From positions 1 through 6,458 of the forward strand of contig DATCKS010000187.1 of the NCBI GenBank assembly GCA_036562265.1: DNA of 6,458 nt, given 5' to 3'. This document shows positions 1 to 4,877 of the stretch, piece by piece. The stretch is from DASVDK01 sp036562265 [NCBI: Thermodesulfobacteriota bacterium]. Its GTDB lineage: Bacteria > DASVDK01. The position numbers and the translations under genes were made by a program. The notes beneath the pieces are model-generated. The model was not told where the DNA came from. It searched no databases and worked only from the letters and a program-made list of their open reading frames with translations. The first letter of the stretch is position 1, and each line of letters opens with the position of its first letter.

Positions 1-744
1 GTGGTACGGCTGGCCGAAGTACTCCTCGAACCAGACCAGGGCGAACGCCGTCACCTCCTCGGCGAAGGCCGCCTGGTGCAGGGTCCCCGGCGTCGTCCAG
101 ATCCGGCAGGGGGTCCTCCCCACGCGCCGCGCCTTCGTCCCCTCGTACCGGCCCACGGTGAGGGCCGCGAGGTAGGTGGAGATCGGCTTCGTCCTGCGGA
201 AGACGACCGTCTGCGTCCCCCGGTTCTTGCGGACGGTGGTCTTCGCCGCCGCGCCGTTGGTGATGACGGTGAGGCCGATCGGGGCGGTCACCGTCCACTG
301 GAGCGTCGCCTTCACGTCGGGCTCGTCGAAGCAGGGGAAGATCGCCCGGGCGTCGGTCGCCTCGCACTGCGAGACGATGGCGCGCTCGGCGCCGTCCCGC
401 GCGAGGTAGAGGCCGTGCATGCCGGGGTCGAGCCGGCCGACGAAGGCGAGCGTGATCACGACGCGACCCCGCGGCAGCGGCCTCGGGAAGACGAGCGCGA
501 CCGTCTCGCGCGCCCGGTACGTGCGGACCGTCCCCCTGACCCGCCGGCCCTTCACGAGGGCGACCGGATCGGACACCGACAGGTTCCGGGCGTTCAGCTC
601 CACGGTGTCCGTCTCGGCCACCACGCGCGCGGTGATCGTGAGCCGGCCCTCGAAGCGCTTGCGCGCCGGCGAGACGTCGATGTCGATGGCGTAGTCGCGC
701 GGCAGCACGTGCCGCGGCAGGCGGTAGTCGGTGGTGGTCGCCAC
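1..744 (-). CDS. M1-family metallo-aminopeptidase, N-terminal part (cut by window edge)
   Basis: Zinc aminopeptidase of the M1 family (aminopeptidase N / puromycin-sensitive type), which removes N-terminal residues from peptides. Only the first 248 residues are here, and the frame is still open at base 1. The N-terminus has the typical opening of the beta-saddle domain ([20 protein letters not shown], residues 7-26). The family signature around residues 125-142 is clear: [18 protein letters not shown], with the Q-x-E substrate N-terminus recognition motif (Q126, E128). The segment ending [14 protein letters not shown] (189-202) and the closing [10 protein letters not shown] (239-248) also fit. 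The GAMEN and HExxH zinc motifs would follow just beyond the edge, so catalysis cannot be verified. No signal peptide is seen, so it is probably cytosolic. The GTG start at 744 is chosen because GAGGAG/GGAG stands 5-10 nt upstream and the family N-terminus begins right there. It is divergent from pdxH. Confidence 0.93.
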   Translation of the reverse strand, partial: MATTTDYRLPRHVLPRDYAIDIDVSPARKRFEGRLTITARVVAETDTVELNARNLSVSDPVALVKGRRVRGTVRTYRARETVALVFPRPLPRGRVVITLAFVGRLDPGMHGLYLARDGAERAIVSQCEATDARAIFPCFDEPDVKATLQWTVTAPIGLTVITNGAAAKTTVRKNRGTQTVVFRRTKPISTYLAALTVGRYEGTKARRVGRTPCRIWTTPGTLHQAAFAEEVTAFALVWFEEYFGQPYH

Positions 745-884
745 GTCTGCTCCGCTCCTCGAAAGAGTCGTCGTATCGTCCGGTGTGCCGGGCGCCCGGG
801 GCGCCGAGCCGCATGGTAGCAACCCTGGCCGCGGGCGGCGGCGGCGCGTTGCCGAGGCGGCGTCCGGCGGCTTACAATGCGTCC
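745..884. other. Divergent intergenic region, aminopeptidase / pdxH
   Basis: A 140-nt spacer between the divergent starts of the aminopeptidase gene (minus) and pdxH (plus). It holds the pdxH promoter at its right end and, on the minus strand, the GAGGAG ribosome binding site of the aminopeptidase near 755-760. A GC-rich inverted repeat (GGCGCC at 791-796 and again at 800-805) lies in the middle. No convincing minus-strand promoter was found; TACCAT on the minus strand (813-818) is the best -10-like hexamer but has no good -35. Confidence 0.6.
849..878 (+). promoter_or_regulatory. pdxH promoter (sigma-70-like), probably leaderless
   Basis: A -35-like TTGCCG (849-854) and a -10-like TACAAT (873-878), separated by 18 nt, lie directly before pdxH. 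The -10 box ends only 6 nt before the ATG at 885, which places transcription start at or within a base or two of the start codon. No Shine-Dalgarno sequence is present in the few bases between. The call rests on hexamer matches only. Confidence 0.6.
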
Positions 885-1472
885 ATGTCGCTCGACCCGA
901 ACCCGTTCGTCCAGTTCCGGCGGTGGTTCGCCGATGCCGTCGAGGCGAAGATCAAGGATCCGAACGCCATGACGCTCGCCACGGCGACGCCCGACGGCGC
1001 GCCCGCCGCCCGAGTCGTCCTCCTCAAGGAGATCGATGACCGCGGCCTCGTCTTCTTCACGAACTACGAGAGCCGCAAGGGGGTCGAGCTGGCGGCCAAT
1101 CCCCGCGCCGCGCTCTGCTTCTTCTGGGCGCCGCTCGAGCGCCAGGTGCGCGTCGAGGGGCGCGTCGAGAAGGTGACGCGCGAGGAGTCCGAGGCCTACT
1201 TCCGCACCCGGCCCCGCGGCAGCCGGCTCGGCGCCTGGGCGTCGCGCCAGAGCGCCGTCATCCCGGGGCGCGAACCGCTCGAGGCGCGCGTCGCCGAACT
1301 CGAGCGGCAGTACCCGGAGGGCACCGAGATCCCCTGCCCGCCCTGGTGGGGGGGCTACCGGGTGCTCCCCGATGCCTTCGAGTTCTGGATCGGGCAGCCG
1401 AACCGGCTGCACGACCGATTCCGCTACACGCGGTCCGGCAGCGGCTGGACCGTGACGCGCCTTTCGCCCTGA
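885..1472 (+). CDS. pdxH: Pyridoxamine 5'-phosphate oxidase
   Basis: FMN-dependent oxidase that converts pyridoxine 5'-phosphate or pyridoxamine 5'-phosphate to pyridoxal 5'-phosphate with O2, the last step of vitamin B6 cofactor synthesis and salvage; cytosolic homodimer. The 195-residue product is full length for the family. Visible signatures: RVVLLKEID (43-51) and [10 protein letters not shown] (57-66) of the FMN-binding split barrel, [11 protein letters not shown] (87-97), GAWASRQS (116-123), and the C-terminal family block [11 protein letters not shown] (152-162) with [14 protein letters not shown] (165-178), where R174, H176 and R178 fall in the conserved substrate/FMN-contacting stretch. 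It ends in the usual short tail. The ATG at 885 is chosen over the in-frame GTG at 783: family homology begins at [11 protein letters not shown], and the 34 upstream codons are low-complexity and overlap the promoter. The start appears leaderless. The DUF3750 gene follows after 41 nt on the same strand. Confidence 0.96.
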   Translation: MSLDPNPFVQFRRWFADAVEAKIKDPNAMTLATATPDGAPAARVVLLKEIDDRGLVFFTNYESRKGVELAANPRAALCFFWAPLERQVRVEGRVEKVTREESEAYFRTRPRGSRLGAWASRQSAVIPGREPLEARVAELERQYPEGTEIPCPPWWGGYRVLPDAFEFWIGQPNRLHDRFRYTRSGSGWTVTRLSP

Positions 1473-1513
1473 CGCCGAATGCCGAGCGGCGCTCGCCCGT
1501 CCCACGTGTCGCC

Positions 1514-2284
1514 ATGCGGATCCGTGGCATCCGGGTCGTGCCGCCGTCGCTGACGATCGGGCGCCTTGCCGCCCTCCTCGCGCTCGTCCTGTTCCTCGCC
1601 ATCGCGGCGCAGGCCTGCGCCCGCGCCTCCGCGGGGCACTGGAGCCAGGCCCGGTGGGACTCGGCCGGCATCGCCCCCGATCCGGCCACGACACCCGAAG
1701 CCGTGGTGCAGGTCTACGCGGCCCGGGTCTGGGGGTGGCGGGGCGCCCTGGGCGTCCACACCTGGATCGCCGTCAAGCCGAGCGGGGCCCCGTTCTGGAC
1801 CACGTACGACGTCACCGGATGGGCGGTCCGGCGCGGCCGCCCGGCCGTCCGCGTCCGCAACGGCATCCCCGACGGCTACTGGGCCGGCAGCGAACCGGAA
1901 CTCCTCTACGACCGGCGGGGCGAGGGGGTGGACGACCTCATCGCGCGCATCGACGCGGCCGCCCGGAGCTATCCCTACGCCGACACCTACACGATGTGGC
2001 CCGGCCCCAACAGCAACACGTTCGTCGCCTACGTGGCGCGCGAGGCGGGCCTCCGGCTCGACCTGCCGCCGACGGCCATCGGCAAGGACTACCTGCCGAA
2101 CGGCAGCCTGGCGGCCCTGAGCCCCAGCGGGACCGGGCTTCAGGTCTCGCTCTTCGGCCTCCTCGGGGTGATGGTGGCCCTCGAGGAGGGGGTCGAACTG
2201 AACGTCCTCGGCCTCACCTTCGGGATCGACCTCTGGAGGCCGGCCCTCAAGCTGCCCGGCGTGGGCCGGGTCGGCGCGAAGTAG
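1514..2284 (+). CDS. DUF3750-family membrane-anchored or exported protein
   Basis: A 256-residue protein I recognise as the DUF3750 family; no established function. Residues 17-34 form one hydrophobic segment after a basic N-terminus, so it is either a signal peptide (possible cleavage near AQA at 32-34) or an anchor holding the rest outside the cytoplasm. C35 does not sit in a good lipobox (AQAC). Conserved-looking blocks are WDSAGIAPDPATTPEAVVQV (48-67), VHTWIAVKP (81-89), the YWAGSEPELLYD stretch (122-133), MWPGPNSNTFVAYVA (161-175), DLPPTAIGKDYLPNG (183-197) and a glycine/leucine-rich C-terminus (SLFGLLGVMVALEEG, 212-226). The ATG at 1514 starts just before the hydrophobic segment; earlier in-frame codons overlap pdxH in another frame. 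No clear Shine-Dalgarno is seen. It follows pdxH by 41 nt and may be co-transcribed, although there is no obvious link to B6 metabolism. It ends 2 nt from the stop of the convergent lipoprotein gene. Confidence 0.85.
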   Translation: MRIRGIRVVPPSLTIGRLAALLALVLFLAIAAQACARASAGHWSQARWDSAGIAPDPATTPEAVVQVYAARVWGWRGALGVHTWIAVKPSGAPFWTTYDVTGWAVRRGRPAVRVRNGIPDGYWAGSEPELLYDRRGEGVDDLIARIDAAARSYPYADTYTMWPGPNSNTFVAYVAREAGLRLDLPPTAIGKDYLPNGSLAALSPSGTGLQVSLFGLLGVMVALEEGVELNVLGLTFGIDLWRPALKLPGVGRVGAK

Positions 2285-2286
2285 CG

Positions 2287-2997
2287 TTACCTCGCGCCGT
2301 CCACCCAGACGCGCAGATCCCCCGACGCCACGTCGAAGACGTCGGTCATGCAGAGGAGCGGCGCGTCGAGGTCGGCGCTCACCCGAAACGCCGCCGTGAT
2401 GCCGTCGAAGCGCATGCCGGCGACGCCGTCCACCGCGTCGCGCGGCACGCGCACCTCGACCGCCGACCCGACGAACGTCGGCGGCAGGTCCGGGCTGTCG
2501 ACGAGGAGCGCCAGGCCCGGCCAGGTCCGCGGCACGCGGGGGGTGGCGCCCTGCGGGATGTCGCGGACCTTGAGCCCCGTCGGGCCGCACGCCTCGTCCG
2601 GGACGAGCACGAGCCAGTGAGTGTGCCAGACGTCCCGATTGCGCCGTCCGTCCGGGGCGTCGTCGAAATCGGGGTGGGACGTGACGGCAAGGGCGAGGAT
2701 CCCCTGACCGGCCTCGAACCCGACCGCCGCGGTGTCGAGCGTGGTCGGCCAGAGGTAGGCGTAGACGCGGCTCCCCTCGAGGGCGCCGGTCGCTCGGGGT
2801 GTATCCCCGCCGGCGCCGTCGCGCACCTCCATCCGAAAGATGACGTCCTCGCCCTGGAGCATCACGACCGCGCGGACGATGTCGAAGGGCGCCGCGGTGG
2901 CGGGCGTGACGTCCGATCTCACCTCACGGCCCGACGTGCTGCACCCGACGAGCGTCAGGATCGCCAGGAGGGTCACCGCGTACGTCGCCCGGATCAT
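2287..2997 (-). CDS. Predicted lipoprotein with His-rich motif, unknown function
   Basis: A 236-residue exported lipoprotein. The N-terminus MIRATYAVTLLAILTLVGCS is a signal peptide with lipobox LVGC, so Cys19 is the predicted lipidation site. Following it are a linker (20-37) and a beta-rich domain. Notable motifs are LWPTTLDTAAVGFEAGQGIL (82-101), SHPDFDD (107-113), VWHTHWLVLVPDEACG (123-138), and LLCMTDVFDVASG (214-226). His108, His125 and His127 could bind a metal or heme, and Cys137 and Cys216 could form a disulfide; both points are inference. I do not recognise a named family. The ATG at 2997 is chosen over the in-frame start at 3054: it has a strong ribosome binding site (GGGGAGGG, with GGAGG 7 nt upstream) and gives a clean signal peptide at the N-terminus. 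It is divergent from rnk and convergent with the DUF3750 gene. Confidence 0.85.
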   Translation of the reverse strand: MIRATYAVTLLAILTLVGCSTSGREVRSDVTPATAAPFDIVRAVVMLQGEDVIFRMEVRDGAGGDTPRATGALEGSRVYAYLWPTTLDTAAVGFEAGQGILALAVTSHPDFDDAPDGRRNRDVWHTHWLVLVPDEACGPTGLKVRDIPQGATPRVPRTWPGLALLVDSPDLPPTFVGSAVEVRVPRDAVDGVAGMRFDGITAAFRVSADLDAPLLCMTDVFDVASGDLRVWVDGAR

Positions 2998-3076
2998 GCC
3001 TCGCCCTCCCCGATCGGCCAGAACTCCACGGCGTCCGTCCGCCGCGCGCCACACGGTCCGCCGTGCGTCGGCGGAG

Positions 3077-3106
3077 ATACTGAGGACCTCCTTGCGCGGC
3101 TGTCAA
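3077..3106 (-). promoter_or_regulatory. Candidate promoter of the lipoprotein gene
   Basis: On the minus strand a perfect -35 hexamer TTGACA (3106-3101) is followed after 18 nt by the weak -10-like CAGTAT (3082-3077, 3 of 6 matches to consensus). Transcription would start near 3070, giving a leader of about 70 nt before the ATG at 2997. The -35 is convincing and the -10 is poor. Confidence 0.45.
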
Positions 3107-3127
3107 GGCCGGCCGCTCCCCGCCGCC

Positions 3128-3136
3128 TGATACAAT
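3128..3136 (+). promoter_or_regulatory. rnk promoter, extended -10
   Basis: TGATACAAT fits the extended -10 pattern TGnTATAAT with one mismatch. No good -35 hexamer lies 16-19 nt upstream (the position reads GC-rich), which the TGn extension commonly compensates for. Predicted start is near 3143, leaving about 29 nt of leader that contains the ribosome binding site of rnk. Confidence 0.6.
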
Positions 3137-3159
3137 GCACGAGGCGCTCGGAACCGACG

Positions 3160-3166
3160 AGGAGGG
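3160..3166 (+). promoter_or_regulatory. Ribosome binding site of rnk
   Basis: AGGAGGG, a near-perfect Shine-Dalgarno sequence. The AGGAGG core ends 6 nt before the ATG at 3172 and fixes that start. It contrasts with pdxH, the Crp/Fnr gene and the CopD-like gene, none of which has a clear Shine-Dalgarno. Confidence 0.8.
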
Positions 3167-3171
3167 ACAGC

Positions 3172-3588
3172 ATGACCGCGACCCCCGACATCGTGATCAC
3201 CGACCGCGACAAGGAGCGGCTCGTCCACGTCGTGGAGGCGTGGATGGATCGGCCCCCGTTCGCGGAGACGGTCGATTTCCTCGACGCGGAGCTGGCCCGC
3301 GCGGAGGTCGTCCCCTCCGAGACGATCGCGCCCACGGTGGCGACCATGAACTCCCGGGTCGAGTACGAGGACGCGGTCACGGGACAGCGGCGGTGCGTCA
3401 CGATCGCCTACCCCGACCAGGCCGGCGGCGCCGATCGGGTCTCCGTCCTGAGCCCGGTCGGTGCGGCGCTCCTCGGTCTGTCCGAGGGTCAGGAGATCGC
3501 CTGGCAGACGTCCGACGGCCGGGCGCGGCGGATCCGGCTCCTCAAGGTGCACTTCCAGCCGGAGGCGGCGGGGCAGTACGACCTCTAG
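3172..3588 (+). CDS. rnk: Rnk, regulator of nucleoside diphosphate kinase (GreA/GreB-like)
   Basis: Rnk-type protein of 138 residues, matching the usual length of about 136. Family members share the GreA/GreB fold, a short N-terminal coiled coil and a C-terminal FKBP-like domain, and bind RNA polymerase near the secondary channel; E. coli Rnk was named for its effect on nucleoside diphosphate kinase levels. Here the helical part is about residues 8-48 (ITDRDKERL, FLDAELARAEVV). The C-terminal domain starts at TMNSRVEYED (58-67) and carries the family hallmarks SVLSPVGAALLGLSEGQ (91-107) and FQPEAAGQYDL (128-138). The start has a strong ribosome binding site and a promoter. The Crp/Fnr gene follows after 25 nt, so the two are probably one transcript. 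With the NO-related neighbours this suggests a role in tuning transcription under nitrosative or oxygen-limited conditions, which is inference from context only. Confidence 0.93.
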   Translation: MTATPDIVITDRDKERLVHVVEAWMDRPPFAETVDFLDAELARAEVVPSETIAPTVATMNSRVEYEDAVTGQRRCVTIAYPDQAGGADRVSVLSPVGAALLGLSEGQEIAWQTSDGRARRIRLLKVHFQPEAAGQYDL

Positions 3589-3613
3589 GCGCGCCGGGCC
3601 GTCCCCTCCACCC

Positions 3614-4297
3614 ATGCCACGGGAGCCGGAGCCGCGCCCGCCCGACGAGGCCGCGGCGGTCACCTATCCACGGCTCGCCGCGTGGCTCGCCGGACGCCCG
3701 GCCGAGCCGCGCGCGAAGGGAGCCGTCCTCTTCCGCGACGGGGACCCGTACCGGGGAGCGATCTTCCTCGTCGAGGGGACGGTCACGCTCCGCAAGGCGT
3801 CCGCTCGCGGCCGGGCGCTGATCCTCGCGATCGAGTCGGCCGGCCGCCTCTTCGCCGAGGCGCCGCACCTGACCGGCGAGCGGACCTACGCCGTCACCGC
3901 GCACTGCGTCGAGCCCTCGCGGATCGTGCGCCTGTCTCCCGCCGACCTCGAGGCCGCGCTGCGCGATCCGGAGGTCGGCCGCGAGATCGTCGAGAACCTC
4001 GCCCGCAAGCTGCACCGGTTCCGGCAGTCGATCTTCGAGTTCACGCTCACCGACGCGCAGCGCCGCCTCCACCGCTTCCTCGAGACCCTGGCCCGCTCCG
4101 GGCAGCGCGGCGCGCCGCCGCCCCTGCCGGTCACGGTCACGCTCCCGGTCACCAAGCACGAACTGGCGGAGCTCATGGGGATCACCGCCGAGGCGCTCTC
4201 GCGCACCTTCGAGGCGCTCGAGGCGGCCGGCGTGGCGGAGCGGCTGCCCGGACGGGCGCTCCGCCTCCTGCGGTGGTCCGATCCGGAGATCGACTGA
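3614..4297 (+). CDS. Crp/Fnr-family transcriptional regulator, DNR/NNR/FixK-like
   Basis: A 227-residue activator-type regulator. Domains in order: cNMP-binding-like beta-roll sensor (about 30-108; FRDGDPYRGAIFLVEGTVTL, 40-59), long dimerisation helix (about 119-145) and winged helix-turn-helix (about 150-218; TKHELAELMGITAEALSRTF, 180-199). The recognition helix carries E193-x-x-S196-R197, the E-x-x-S-R pattern of FNR, DNR and FixK proteins that read TTGA half-sites; CRP has R-E-x-x-G-R and reads TGTGA. Only one cysteine is present (C98), so it lacks the FNR cysteine cluster for a [4Fe-4S] centre. A heme/NO-sensing DNR-like mode or no direct sensing is more likely (inference). The ATG at 3614 starts an Asp/Glu/Pro-rich extension (1-16). 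No ribosome binding site is visible 25 nt after rnk, so translation may be coupled or the leader atypical. A matching TTGAC-N4-GTCAA box lies 13 nt past its stop codon. Confidence 0.93.
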   Translation: MPREPEPRPPDEAAAVTYPRLAAWLAGRPAEPRAKGAVLFRDGDPYRGAIFLVEGTVTLRKASARGRALILAIESAGRLFAEAPHLTGERTYAVTAHCVEPSRIVRLSPADLEAALRDPEVGREIVENLARKLHRFRQSIFEFTLTDAQRRLHRFLETLARSGQRGAPPPLPVTVTLPVTKHELAELMGITAEALSRTFEALEAAGVAERLPGRALRLLRWSDPEID

Positions 4298-4310
4298 CGT
4301 GCCGGCTCGC

Positions 4311-4326
4311 CTTGACCTGCGTCAAG
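4311..4326 (+). promoter_or_regulatory. Crp/Fnr-type (FNR/DNR/FixK) operator, perfect dyad
   Basis: CTTGACCTGCGTCAAG has perfect 6-bp arms (CTTGAC / GTCAAG) around a 4-bp centre. It fits the TTGA(C/T)-N4-(A/G)TCAA consensus recognised by FNR, DNR/NNR and FixK. The centre is between 4318 and 4319. The gene directly upstream encodes a regulator with the matching E-x-x-S-R recognition helix. With a start at 4360, as predicted from the -10 box, the centre falls at -41.5, the class II activating position where the regulator overlaps and replaces the -35 element. Confidence 0.85.
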
Positions 4327-4347
4327 ACGCACCCGGGCCGCGCCGGC

Positions 4348-4353
4348 TACAGT
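4348..4353 (+). promoter_or_regulatory. -10 box of the CopD-like gene (class II activated promoter)
   Basis: TACAGT matches TATAAT at 4 of 6 positions and ends 7 nt before the ATG at 4361. Setting its first base as -12 gives a start at 4360, one base before the ATG, so the transcript would be essentially leaderless. No -35 hexamer stands at 16-19 nt; TTGACC at 4312-4317 is 30 nt away and belongs to the operator. This fits an activator-dependent promoter. Confidence 0.65.
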
Positions 4354-4360
4354 AGGCCCG

Positions 4361-4867
4361 ATGCGAACCGTCTACCTGCTCGCCGTCTGGCTCCACATCC
4401 TCGCCGTCGTCGTCTGGCTCGGCGGGATGGCGTTCCTCGTCCTCGTCTTCGTCCCGATCGTCCGCAAGCCCGAGCTTCGGGCGCAGGCGCCGGCGCTCTT
4501 CCACCTCCTCGGGACGCGGTTCCGTCCCGTCGGGTGGGCCTGCCTGATCACGCTCCTCGTGACCGGGACCATCCAGCTCGGCTACCGGGGCTACGGGTGG
4601 GAGGACCTCTGGACCGGCCGGCTCTTCGCCGGACCGCTCGGACACGCGCTGGCGCTCAAGCTCGCCATCGTGGCGGTCATCCTCGTCCTCTCGGCGGTGC
4701 ACGACTTCGTCGTCGGCCCGCGAGCCACCGTCGCCGCCCTCCCCGGCGCGTCTGCCGAGGCGCGCGAGCGGCTCAGGCGCCAGGCGAGCCGACTCGGGCG
4801 GACGACCTTCGTCCTCGCCCTCGTGGCGACGGCGCTCGGCGTCGTGCTCGTGCGCGGGCTCCCCTGA
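4361..4867 (+). CDS. CopD/HemJ-like four-helix membrane protein
   Basis: A 168-residue integral membrane protein with four predicted helices at about 5-31, 57-76, 95-118 and 147-165. Helix 1 carries WLHILAVVVWLGGMAF (10-25) and helix 3 ends with AVHDFVVGP (112-120). Histidines H12, H95 and H114 and lysine K100 lie in or at the ends of helices, as in the CopD family (copper resistance/uptake) and the related heme-binding HemJ fold; heme or copper binding is therefore plausible but not shown. No signal peptide separate from helix 1. The ATG at 4361 directly follows a Crp/Fnr-type promoter and has no Shine-Dalgarno. It converges on norD with 10 nt between stops. Its position under an FNR/DNR-type box beside norD suggests a part in NO, heme or copper handling for the reductase (inference). 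Confidence 0.8.
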   Translation: MRTVYLLAVWLHILAVVVWLGGMAFLVLVFVPIVRKPELRAQAPALFHLLGTRFRPVGWACLITLLVTGTIQLGYRGYGWEDLWTGRLFAGPLGHALALKLAIVAVILVLSAVHDFVVGPRATVAALPGASAEARERLRRQASRLGRTTFVLALVATALGVVLVRGLP

Positions 4868-4877
4868 GACCGGCGCG

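Larger units (their letters stand above)
2998..3171. other. Divergent regulatory region, lipoprotein / rnk
   Basis: A 174-nt spacer between divergent starts. From left to right it holds the ribosome binding site of the lipoprotein gene (minus strand, about 3002-3010), a minus-strand promoter candidate (3077-3106), the rnk extended -10 (3128-3136) and the rnk ribosome binding site (3160-3166). CTTG (3091-3094) and CAAG (3104-3107) make a partial dyad, but its spacing is one base too long for a Crp/Fnr-type box. Confidence 0.6.

Noticed and set aside
791-805. GGCGCC-N3-GGCGCC inverted repeat as a terminator
   Set aside because: It lies between two divergent genes, has no U-tract on either strand and a 3-nt loop; such GC palindromes are expected by chance at this composition.
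1-819. Plus-strand open frame opposite the aminopeptidase
   Set aside because: The minus strand encodes a clear M1 aminopeptidase N-terminus with family motifs; the plus frame is Arg-rich and has no recognisable sequence.
783-884. Upstream GTG start for pdxH
   Set aside because: The added 34 residues are low-complexity, absent from the family, and overlap the promoter; the ATG at 885 begins at the family N-terminus.
2998-3054. Upstream start for the lipoprotein gene
   Set aside because: It would place 19 charged residues before the signal peptide and skip the strong ribosome binding site before 2997.
3092-3106. TTG-N9-CAA as an FNR/DNR box before rnk
   Set aside because: The consensus needs 8 nt between TTG and CAA, and the inner bases do not match; the right half is better explained as the minus-strand TTGACA -35 element.
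1654-3588. A 644-codon open frame on the plus strand spanning several genes
   Set aside because: It overlaps the DUF3750 gene, the lipoprotein gene (antisense) and rnk in other frames. Its translation is Arg/Pro/Gly/Ala-rich low complexity without family motifs, as expected of shadow frames at high GC.
3461-3613. Upstream start for the Crp/Fnr regulator inside rnk
   Set aside because: The extra 51 residues are Arg/Ser-rich shadow sequence of rnk and are not part of any Crp/Fnr protein.
4312-4317. TTGACC as a -35 box for the CopD-like gene
   Set aside because: It is 30 nt from the -10 box, too far for sigma-70. It is explained as the left arm of the Crp/Fnr-type dyad.
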